DNA of 7,022 bases from an uncultured Clostridia bacterium (GTDB lineage: Bacteria; Bacillota; Clostridia; Christensenellales; CAG-138). Location: contig CAMZAY010000058.1 of assembly GCA_947304365.1 (NCBI GenBank), positions 1 through 7,022 of the forward strand, read 5' to 3'. A program made the position numbers and the translations under genes. This document shows, piece by piece, positions 1 through 6,068 of the stretch. Under the pieces are notes generated by a model that was given only the letters and a program-made list of their open reading frames with translations, ran no database searches and was not told the origin of the DNA. Every line of letters begins with the position of its first letter. Position 1 is the stretch's first letter.

Positions 1-1677
1 GTTTACGCGCCGAATGCGAAGCGCGTTGCGCTCTCCGGCGATTTCAATTCCTGGGCGGGGGACGAAATGGCTTTTTGTCCCGAATTCGGCGTTTGGGAAT
101 TAAAGCGCGAGGCGTTCCAGGGGCAGCGCTACAAGTATGCGATAACCGGCCCCGGCGGGAACACGGTCCTGAAGAGCGACCCGTTTTCCGTGAGGAACGA
201 GCTGCGTCCCGGCAGCGCGAGCGTCGTATGGGATCACTTCTTCGAATACAGGTCCGACCGCGAAAGGCGGCTCGGATATGATAAGCCCGTTTCCATTTAC
301 GAGGTGCATCTCGGCTCATGGGAGAAGGGGCTTTCGTTTATCGGCGCTTCGACGGTGCTTATCGACTACTGCCGATCCATGGGCTATACCGCGATAGAGC
401 TGATGCCCGTTTGCGAGCATCTGCTTGACGAGAGCTGGGGCTATCAGACGAGCGGCATGTACGCAATAACCGCCCGCTACGGCACGCCGGAGGAATTGAA
501 GCTGTTCGTCGACCGCGCGCATGCCGCCGGTATCGCCGTTATACTCGACTGGGTCCCGGCGCATTTCGTGAAGGACGACTGCGGCCTCCGGCTGTTCGAC
601 GGAACGCCCCTGTTTGAGTCGTCGGATCCCCTGCGCGCGGAGATGCCGCTCTGGGGCACGCTGCTCTATGATTTCGGCAAGCCGCACGTAAGGAGCTACC
701 TCATTTCGAACGCGCTCTATCTTATAGAGAATTTCGGCATTGACGGGCTTCGCGTGGACGCGGTGAGCTGTATGCTCTATCTTGATTTCTGCAAGGCGGA
801 GTGGCGCCCGAATCCCGATGGGTCGAACACCAATTACGACGCGGTGTCGTTTATACGGGAGCTCAATCACGCGGTGCACGAGCGCACCGGCGCGGTGATG
901 ATCGCGGAGGAATCGAGCGCGTATCCGTACGTTACCGGCGATAAGGGGCTCTGCTTCGACTACAAGTGGAACATGGGCTTTATGAACGATACGCTCAAGT
1001 ATTTCGAGCTCGATTCCGTTTACCGCAAATACCATCAGGACAAGCTGACCTTCCAGATGACGTACGCCTTTGCGGAGAAGCACATACTGCCCTTCTCCCA
1101 TGACGAGGTGGTTTACGGCAAGCGTTCGCTCATCGGGCGAATGCAGGGCAATTACGAGGCGCAGTTCGCTCAGCTCAGGCTGCTTCTCGCTTACCGCTTC
1201 GCCTGCCCGGGCAAAAAGCTGGAGTTCATGGGGAGCGAGTTCGGTCAGTACGACGAATGGGATTTCCGCCGCTCGCTCGAATGGTTCCTTTTGGATCACA
1301 AGCAGCACCGCGCCATGCAGAGCTTTGCCAAGTCGATGAACATCTTTTACCGCGAGAACAAAGCCCTGTGGAGGGACGACGCCGAATGGGAGGGCTACCG
1401 CTGGCTCTCGCTCGAAGACGCGGAGCACAGCATAATCGCGTTCAGGCGGCGCGATCCCGATTCGGGAGAGGGGATCGTCTGCATATTGAATTTCACCCCG
1501 GGCGAGCACGGCGCGTACCCGGTGGATCTCGGCCCGATAGCGGACGAGATCGGGGAAAGGACTTCTCTCCCCTGTGTGATGTCCACCCAGGGCAGGATGG
1601 ACGCGCGCGCCGAAATAAAGGACGGGAAGCTCCTCGTGCCGCTTTACGGCTACGAAGGCGCATTCTATAAAATATAA
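1..1677 (+). CDS. glgB: 1,4-alpha-glucan branching enzyme GlgB (5'-partial)
   Basis: GlgB cuts alpha-1,4-glucan chains and rejoins the piece through an alpha-1,6 bond, giving glycogen its branches; it acts in the cytoplasm. The frame is open from base 1, and residues before the first Met (codon 23, base 67) still match the family (APNA, then SGDFNSW, a CBM48 signature). The true start therefore lies upstream, and 558 residues are visible. In this partial numbering, CBM48 covers about 1-78, the GH13 barrel about 95-430, and a C-terminal beta domain follows. All four GH13 regions are intact: DWVPAHF (183-189), GLRVDA with nucleophile D253 (bases 757-759), AEES with acid/base E303 (907-909), and SHDE with D368 (1102-1104). 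The long RVDAVSCMLYLD stretch and the WGYQ motif favour a branching enzyme over other GH13 members. Family members are usually about 630-730 aa, so a modest N-terminal part is missing. It is the first visible gene of the glg operon. Identity is secure; the exact length is not. Confidence 0.97.
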   Translation, partial: VYAPNAKRVALSGDFNSWAGDEMAFCPEFGVWELKREAFQGQRYKYAITGPGGNTVLKSDPFSVRNELRPGSASVVWDHFFEYRSDRERRLGYDKPVSIYEVHLGSWEKGLSFIGASTVLIDYCRSMGYTAIELMPVCEHLLDESWGYQTSGMYAITARYGTPEELKLFVDRAHAAGIAVILDWVPAHFVKDDCGLRLFDGTPLFESSDPLRAEMPLWGTLLYDFGKPHVRSYLISNALYLIENFGIDGLRVDAVSCMLYLDFCKAEWRPNPDGSNTNYDAVSFIRELNHAVHERTGAVMIAEESSAYPYVTGDKGLCFDYKWNMGFMNDTLKYFELDSVYRKYHQDKLTFQMTYAFAEKHILPFSHDEVVYGKRSLIGRMQGNYEAQFAQLRLLLAYRFACPGKKLEFMGSEFGQYDEWDFRRSLEWFLLDHKQHRAMQSFAKSMNIFYRENKALWRDDAEWEGYRWLSLEDAEHSIIAFRRRDPDSGEGIVCILNFTPGEHGAYPVDLGPIADEIGERTSLPCVMSTQGRMDARAEIKDGKLLVPLYGYEGAFYKI

Positions 1678-1700
1678 ACCGAAGCTGACCAGAGTTCACC

Positions 1701-1708
1701 AAGGAGGT
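1701..1708 (+). promoter_or_regulatory. Ribosome binding site of glgC
   Basis: AAGGAGGT is a near-perfect Shine-Dalgarno sequence, six bases before the ATG at 1715. It decides the glgC start in favour of 1715 over the in-frame ATG at 1730. It is the strongest site of the operon, which suggests, by inference, that glgC is translated at least as well as its neighbours. Confidence 0.85.
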
Positions 1709-1714
1709 ATTGAT

Positions 1715-2917
1715 ATGCCAAAGAAAAAAATGATCGCGATGCTGCTTGCCGGCGGGCAGGGTTCAAGGCTGGGCGTGCTTACAAAGAGCATGGCGAAGCC
1801 CGCAGTGCCCTTCGGCGGCAAGTACAGGATCATCGATTTCCCCCTGTCCAACTGCGTAAACTCCGATATCGACACCGTGGGCGTGCTTACTCAGTATGAG
1901 CCGCTTGCCCTCAATTCCTATTTGGGCAGCGGGCAGCCCTGGGATCTTGACCGTATGAACGGCGGCGTATTCGTGCTGCCGCCCTACGTATCCGGCTCGG
2001 AGGGGCAGTGGTACAGCGGCACGGCGAACGCGGTCTACCAGAATCTTCCGTTCATAGACCAGTTCGATCCCGAATACGTGCTGATACTCTCCGGCGACCA
2101 TATCTATAAGATGGATTACGCCAAGATGCTCCGCTTCCATGAGGAGAAAAACGCCGACGCAACGATCGCTGTGCTGACCGTTCCCATGGACGAGGCCTCG
2201 CGCTTCGGCATAATGAACACGGACGAATACGCCCGCATCACCGAATTTGAGGAAAAGCCCAAACAGCCGAAGTCCAACAAGGCTTCGATGGGCATTTACA
2301 TATTCAACTGGCGCATTTTAAGGCCCTATCTTGTCAATGACGACAAGGACGGATCGAGCTCGCACGATTTCGGCAAGAACATAATCCCCGATCTTTTGAG
2401 GGCGGGCGCGAACCTTTATGCCTATGATTTCAAGGGCTATTGGAAGGACGTCGGAACGCTGAAGAGCCTGTGGGAGGCCAATATGGATCTTTTGGGTCAG
2501 CGTCCCGAGTTCCGCCTTGCGGATAAGGATTGGCGCATCTATTCCAAGAGCCCGGCGATGCCCCCGCACTACCTGGGCGAGCTTGCCGACGTTACCGACA
2601 GCATCGTATCCGAGGGCTGCGTGGTCTACGGCAACGTGAAGCACAGCGTGCTGTTCACGGGCGTGCACGTGGCAAAGGGCGCCTATATCAGGGATTCGAT
2701 CGTTATGCCCGGCGCCGAGATAGGCGAAAACGCGATAATCAACAAAGCCATTATCGGCGAGGGCGCCGTCATATCGCCCGGCGCCGTGATCGGCTCCGAC
2801 CCCACTCCGGAGGACGGCGTTTACGATACGTCGCTCTCCGGCGATATCACCCTCGTCGCCAACACCGTGACCGTGCCGGAGGGCAAGCGTGTGCCCGTCG
2901 GCATGATAGTCAAGTAA
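1715..2917 (+). CDS. glgC: Glucose-1-phosphate adenylyltransferase, catalytic subunit GlgC
   Basis: GlgC makes ADP-glucose and pyrophosphate from ATP and glucose-1-phosphate, the committed step of bacterial glycogen synthesis. The 400-aa product has the usual two parts: a nucleotidyltransferase domain (about 5-265) and a left-handed beta-helix (about 290-370). Visible motifs are LAGGQGSRLG (11-20, nucleotide loop with R18), KPAVPFGGKYRIIDF (28-42), WYSGTA (99-104), SGDHIY with catalytic D128 (equivalent to E. coli D142), EEKP with K181 (equivalent to E. coli K195, glucose-1-phosphate binding), SMGIY (191-195) and YWKDVGT (242-248). The E. coli activator residues K39 and R40 align with S25 and M26 here, so fructose-1,6-bisphosphate control is probably different. 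It lies 37 bp after glgB and 19 bp before glgD, its probable partner subunit. The sequence closely resembles Bacillota GlgC proteins. The active site looks complete. Confidence 0.98.
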   Translation: MPKKKMIAMLLAGGQGSRLGVLTKSMAKPAVPFGGKYRIIDFPLSNCVNSDIDTVGVLTQYEPLALNSYLGSGQPWDLDRMNGGVFVLPPYVSGSEGQWYSGTANAVYQNLPFIDQFDPEYVLILSGDHIYKMDYAKMLRFHEEKNADATIAVLTVPMDEASRFGIMNTDEYARITEFEEKPKQPKSNKASMGIYIFNWRILRPYLVNDDKDGSSSHDFGKNIIPDLLRAGANLYAYDFKGYWKDVGTLKSLWEANMDLLGQRPEFRLADKDWRIYSKSPAMPPHYLGELADVTDSIVSEGCVVYGNVKHSVLFTGVHVAKGAYIRDSIVMPGAEIGENAIINKAIIGEGAVISPGAVIGSDPTPEDGVYDTSLSGDITLVANTVTVPEGKRVPVGMIVK

Positions 2918-2924
2918 AGGGCAG

Positions 2925-2930
2925 AAAGGA
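2925..2930 (+). promoter_or_regulatory. Ribosome binding site of glgD
   Basis: AAAGGA stands six bases before the ATG at 2937, inside the 19-bp glgC-glgD gap. An earlier AAAGGG at 2916-2921 overlaps the glgC stop codon but is 15 bases from the start, too far to be the main site. Confidence 0.7.
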
Positions 2931-2936
2931 TCCACC

Positions 2937-4058
2937 ATGGAAAACGCATTCGGTTTGATCTACACAGGCGACGCGAGCATGCAGCTCCGCGATCTGACCT
3001 TCTCCCGCTCCGTCGCGGCGGTCCCCTTCGGCGGCAGATACCGCACGATAGACTTTATGCTTTCTGATCTTGTCAACACGGGCATTTACAACGTGGGCAT
3101 AATCGCGCAGAGGAATTACCATTCCCTTATGGACCATCTTGAAAGCGGCAAGGAATGGGATCTTCACAGGAAGCGCGACGGTCTGTTCATACTGCCCCCA
3201 TTCGTTACGCACGACAATACCGGCGTTTACAAGGGAACTGTCGACGCGATCCGCTCCTGCATGGGGTACATTCGCCGCTCCAGCCAGAAATACGTCGTGC
3301 TGATGGGCAGCCATACCATCTACAACACGACGTATAACGAGATGATCCGCTCACATATCGAGTCCGGCGCGGACATCACGATAATGTACAACAACGTGGA
3401 AAACTACGACATGAGCGAGCAGTTCGACGATCTGAGGCTCAAGCTCGACTCGAACGGCCGGGTGATCGACCTTGCCATGAACCCCGCCCAGCCCGAGTCG
3501 AATCTCTGCAGCTGCGACGTCTTCGTTATGGAGAAATCGACGCTCGAATACCTTGTGGAGGACGCTTTCGCTCACGCGCGCTACGATTTCATGAGCGACG
3601 TGCTGGTAAGGAGCGTAAACGAGCTCAATATCCGCGGCTGGGAATACAAGGGCTATGTGGCAAGGCTCAACTCCCTGATCGGCTATTACAGGCACAATAT
3701 GGCGCTGCTGGACAAAGCGGTCTCGAAAGACCTCTTCAGCAGCGAGCACCCGATCTACACCAAGATAAAGGACGAGTTCCCCGCGGTCTACGTCGGCGAG
3801 GGAAAGGCGATCAACTCCATCGTGGCGGACGGCTGCGTTATAGAGGGGCGCGTTGAAAACAGCGTGCTGTTCCGCGGCGTACACGTTTCGCCCGGGGCGA
3901 TCGTCAAAAACAGCATCGTGATGCAGGCCGCCGACATCGGCGAGGATTCGTATCTCGATTATATGATACTCGACAAGGGCGTGTCCGTCGGCAGGGGAAG
4001 GAATCTTTCCGGGCACGGCTCGTACCCCGTCATTTTGAGAAAAGGGACCAAGGTCTGA
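2937..4058 (+). CDS. glgD: Glycogen biosynthesis protein GlgD (non-catalytic GlgC paralogue)
   Basis: GlgD is a GlgC homologue found in Bacillota that forms a mixed enzyme with GlgC and alters its activity; in studied cases GlgD alone is inactive. The 373-aa product keeps the fold: PFGGRYRTIDF (30-40), a stretch ending in WDLHRK, VYKGTVDA (97-104), and a C-terminal beta-helix (about 290-355) very similar to that of GlgC (NSVLFRGVHV against HSVLFTGVHV). Most catalytic landmarks are lost. The N-terminal GGxGxRL loop is absent, the GDH motif reads MGSH with S125 in place of the catalytic Asp, the Lys of EEKP becomes N182 (AMNP), and the YWKDVGT motif becomes YVARLNS. This supports a regulatory or structural role rather than ADP-glucose synthesis. 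It lies between glgC and glgA, 19 and 25 bp away. The family call is firm; its effect on GlgC in this organism is inference. Confidence 0.96.
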   Translation: MENAFGLIYTGDASMQLRDLTFSRSVAAVPFGGRYRTIDFMLSDLVNTGIYNVGIIAQRNYHSLMDHLESGKEWDLHRKRDGLFILPPFVTHDNTGVYKGTVDAIRSCMGYIRRSSQKYVVLMGSHTIYNTTYNEMIRSHIESGADITIMYNNVENYDMSEQFDDLRLKLDSNGRVIDLAMNPAQPESNLCSCDVFVMEKSTLEYLVEDAFAHARYDFMSDVLVRSVNELNIRGWEYKGYVARLNSLIGYYRHNMALLDKAVSKDLFSSEHPIYTKIKDEFPAVYVGEGKAINSIVADGCVIEGRVENSVLFRGVHVSPGAIVKNSIVMQAADIGEDSYLDYMILDKGVSVGRGRNLSGHGSYPVILRKGTKV

Positions 4059-4070
4059 CAGACCGTACTG

Positions 4071-4076
4071 AAAGGG
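4071..4076 (+). promoter_or_regulatory. Ribosome binding site of glgA
   Basis: AAAGGG stands seven bases before the ATG at 4084 in the 25-bp glgD-glgA gap and supports that start. The 11-mer at 4071-4081 also occurs at 2916-2926, just ahead of glgD. Confidence 0.7.
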
Positions 4077-4083
4077 CAGAATT

Positions 4084-5505
4084 ATGAGGATACTCTTTGC
4101 TGCAAGCGAATGCGTCCCGTTCATAAAAACGGGCGGGCTCGCGGACGTCGCGGGAACGCTGCCTAAGGCGCTCGCCTCCGTTTCCCCGGGGGACGAGATC
4201 CGCGTCATGCTCCCCAAATACCGGCTCATACCCGAGCATTACCGTTATTCCATGCGGCACGTGTTCGATACGACCATCGCCCTCGGCTGGAGGAACCAAT
4301 ATCTCGGCGTAGACGAGCTGGAGCTTGACGGGATCAAATACTGGTTCATCGACAACGAGTTCTATTTCGGCGCCGATTACGTTTACGGCGCGGGCGATTT
4401 CGAGAACGAACGCTTCTGCTTCTTCGCAAAGGCCGTGCTCGAGAGCCTTACAAGGCTCGATTTTATCCCGGACGTCATCCACTGCAACGACTGGCAGACG
4501 GGCTTTATACCGCTCCTTGTCAGGCAGTATTCCAAACGCCCCGAGTACGCCGGAATAAAGACCGTTTTCACCATCCACAATCTGAAATTCCAGGGAATAA
4601 TGAGCCGCCCGCTCGCGGAGGATCTGCTTTCGCTCGGGCAGGATGAGCTCAACAGCGTGGAATATTCCGGCTGCGCCTCCGCAATGAAGGCGGGCATAAG
4701 GTACTGCACCCGCATAACGACCGTCAGCCCCACTTACGCAAAGGAGATACTCACCCCCGAATACGGCGAGACGATGGATCTCGACCTCAGGCTACGCGCG
4801 GGGGACCTTGTCGGCATACTGAACGGCATCTCGAACGAGCTGTTCGATCCCTCGAACGACAAGGCGCTGCCCATGGCGTTCGACAAGGATTCGCTCGTGG
4901 GGAAGGCCGCCTGCAAGGAGGCGCTTCTTGAGGAGCTCGGTCTTGAAAGGAATATCGACAAACCGCTCTTTGCCGTGATCTCCCGCCTGACCGATCAGAA
5001 GGGCGTCGACAAGATACGCAGCATACTCCCGAAGCTGCTTTGGGAGGGCGCGCAGGCGGTGGTACTGGGCATGGGCGACAAGGATTATGAGGATTATTTC
5101 GCCTGGCTCCAGCACGAAAGCCCCAATTTCGAGTTCCGCCGCGAAATGAACGACGCGCTTGCCCGCCGCATTTACGCGGGCGCGGACCTGTTCCTGATGC
5201 CCTCGCGGTTCGAGCCCTGCGGTCTGTCCCAGATGATGGCGCTGCGCTACGGCTGCATACCCATCGTGCGCGAAACGGGCGGGCTTGCCGATACCGTAGA
5301 GCCCTATAACGAATTCGAGAACAAAGGCTGCGGATTCTCGTTCTACGGGCACAGCTTCGAGTCGTTCGCGAACGTCGTGAACCTTGCGCTCAACGTTTAC
5401 AGCAATAAAAAGCGCTGGACGGAGCTTGTGAAACGGGCGATGTCCGTCGATTTCGACTGGCGGCAGAGCGCCCAGAAATACCTTGAAATGTACCGCGGGC
5501 TGTGA
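4084..5505 (+). CDS. glgA: Glycogen synthase GlgA (ADP-glucose dependent, GT5)
   Basis: GlgA transfers glucose from ADP-glucose to the non-reducing end of an alpha-1,4-glucan, the elongation step between GlgC/GlgD and GlgB. The product is 473 aa, close to the usual 475-480. It has the GT-B layout with a GT5 N-terminal domain (about 1-240) and a glycosyltransferase-1-type C-terminal domain (about 290-450). Visible motifs are KTGGLADV (15-22, ADP-glucose binding K15), HCNDWQTG (133-140), TIHN (163-166), TTVSPTYAKEI (212-222), GILNGI (244-249), SRLTDQKG with R301 and K306, SRFEPCGL with the conserved E377 and C379, and RETGGLADTV (396-405). No key residue is missing. The start begins with the typical MRILFAASE and has a ribosome binding site. 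It is the last gene of the operon; the stop is 15 bp before the terminator stem. Substrate choice (ADP- rather than UDP-glucose) follows from the family and the adjacent glgC. Confidence 0.98.
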   Translation: MRILFAASECVPFIKTGGLADVAGTLPKALASVSPGDEIRVMLPKYRLIPEHYRYSMRHVFDTTIALGWRNQYLGVDELELDGIKYWFIDNEFYFGADYVYGAGDFENERFCFFAKAVLESLTRLDFIPDVIHCNDWQTGFIPLLVRQYSKRPEYAGIKTVFTIHNLKFQGIMSRPLAEDLLSLGQDELNSVEYSGCASAMKAGIRYCTRITTVSPTYAKEILTPEYGETMDLDLRLRAGDLVGILNGISNELFDPSNDKALPMAFDKDSLVGKAACKEALLEELGLERNIDKPLFAVISRLTDQKGVDKIRSILPKLLWEGAQAVVLGMGDKDYEDYFAWLQHESPNFEFRREMNDALARRIYAGADLFLMPSRFEPCGLSQMMALRYGCIPIVRETGGLADTVEPYNEFENKGCGFSFYGHSFESFANVVNLALNVYSNKKRWTELVKRAMSVDFDWRQSAQKYLEMYRGL

Positions 5506-5520
5506 CGATTTAACAGAACA

Positions 5521-5558
5521 AAAACCGGCTGATGCGTTCGGGCATCAGCCGGTTTTTT
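5521..5558. terminator. Strong, probably bidirectional intrinsic terminator
   Basis: A perfect 15-bp inverted repeat (arms 5521-5535 and 5542-5556, loop GTTCGG) contains a GC-rich core, CCGGCTGATGC. On the + strand it runs into six T (5553-5558) and further T-rich sequence, ending the glgBCDA transcript 15 bp after the glgA stop. On the - strand the same stem is followed by five T (the A-run 5520-5524), so it can also end gltX-msrA, whose last stop codon is at 5568-5570. The position between convergent genes fits this dual use. Confidence 0.92.
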
Positions 5559-5567
5559 CATATTTCT

Positions 5568-6056
5568 TTATTTTTTGAGATCCAGCAGCCACGGGGCGAT
5601 ATGGCAGTACCCGGTCGGATTCTTCTCGAGGTACTTCTGATGATACTCCTCCGCGGGGCAGAAATTCATCAAGGGCATGAGCTCCACCATAAGGGGCGCC
5701 CCGATCTTCCTTTCCTCCGCCGCAAAGGCTTCCTTCAGCTCGGGGAGGAGGCTCTCGTCCTCGTAATACACGCCGGTGCGGTACTGAACGCCCTCGTCCT
5801 CGCCCTGCTTATTGACGGAGGTGGGATCGATTATCATGAAATAATACTCCATGAGCCGGCTCACGCCGATCTCGTTCTCGTCGAAATCGACCTTCACCGT
5901 CTCCGCGTGACCGGAGGACGCGCAAACCGCCTTATAATCCGTTTCGTCCGTCGGACCGTTGGCATAGCCGGTCTCGGTCTTTTTTACTCCGTCGAACTGG
6001 TCGAAAAACCTTTGCGTGCCCCAGAAGCAGCCGCCTGCAAGATACAGCGTTTTCAT
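5568..6056 (-). CDS. msrA: Peptide-methionine (S)-S-oxide reductase MsrA
   Basis: MsrA reduces the S form of methionine sulfoxide, free or in proteins, back to methionine, repairing oxidative damage in the cytoplasm. The 162-aa product is nearly all one MsrA domain. GGCFWG (8-13) carries the catalytic C10, encoded by an ordinary Cys codon (TGC, bases 6027-6029) and not a selenocysteine TGA. Other family features are TGYANG (29-34), GHAE (49-52), YFMIIDPTS (72-80), QYRTGVYY (91-98), and the AEEYHQKYL stretch (135-143). C45, C133 and C151 (in GYCHI) are further cysteines; which one resolves the disulfide cannot be decided by eye, though C151 near the C-terminus is a reasonable candidate. No msrB domain or gene is attached. 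It starts 12 bp after the gltX stop, so the two are very likely co-transcribed. There is no signal peptide. Confidence 0.97.
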   Translation of the reverse strand: MKTLYLAGGCFWGTQRFFDQFDGVKKTETGYANGPTDETDYKAVCASSGHAETVKVDFDENEIGVSRLMEYYFMIIDPTSVNKQGEDEGVQYRTGVYYEDESLLPELKEAFAAEERKIGAPLMVELMPLMNFCPAEEYHQKYLEKNPTGYCHIAPWLLDLKK

Positions 6057-6062
6057 GCGTTT

Positions 6063-6068
6063 CTCCCT
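6063..6068 (-). promoter_or_regulatory. Ribosome binding site of msrA
   Basis: On the - strand AGGGAG follows the gltX TGA directly and lies six bases before the msrA ATG (6054-6056). The site fills most of the 12-bp gap, so ribosomes ending on gltX could restart on msrA. Confidence 0.75.

Noticed and set aside
316..1509. Long open frame of 397 codons on the - strand inside glgB
   Set aside because: It is antisense to a gene with complete GH13 motifs, has no recognisable domain, and is explained by GC-biased codons leaving few stops on the opposite strand.
1678..1714. Possible promoter or attenuator between glgB and glgC
   Set aside because: The 37-bp gap shows no convincing -35/-10 pair and no stable hairpin; only the ribosome binding site is supported.
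2928..2940. GGATCC followed by ACCATGG at the glgD start, looking like a cloning junction with a Kozak sequence
   Set aside because: The ribosome binding site, operon spacing and natural flanking genes are all intact, with no vector sequence; it is a chance arrangement.
3351..4229. Open frame of 292 codons on the - strand across glgD and the start of glgA
   Set aside because: It spans two real genes and their gap, shows no family motif, and is a shadow of GC-rich coding DNA. The same holds for the antisense frames at 2318-2938 and 4792-5352.
6027..6029. Possible selenocysteine at the MsrA active site, as known in some clostridia
   Set aside because: The codon on the - strand is TGC, an ordinary cysteine.
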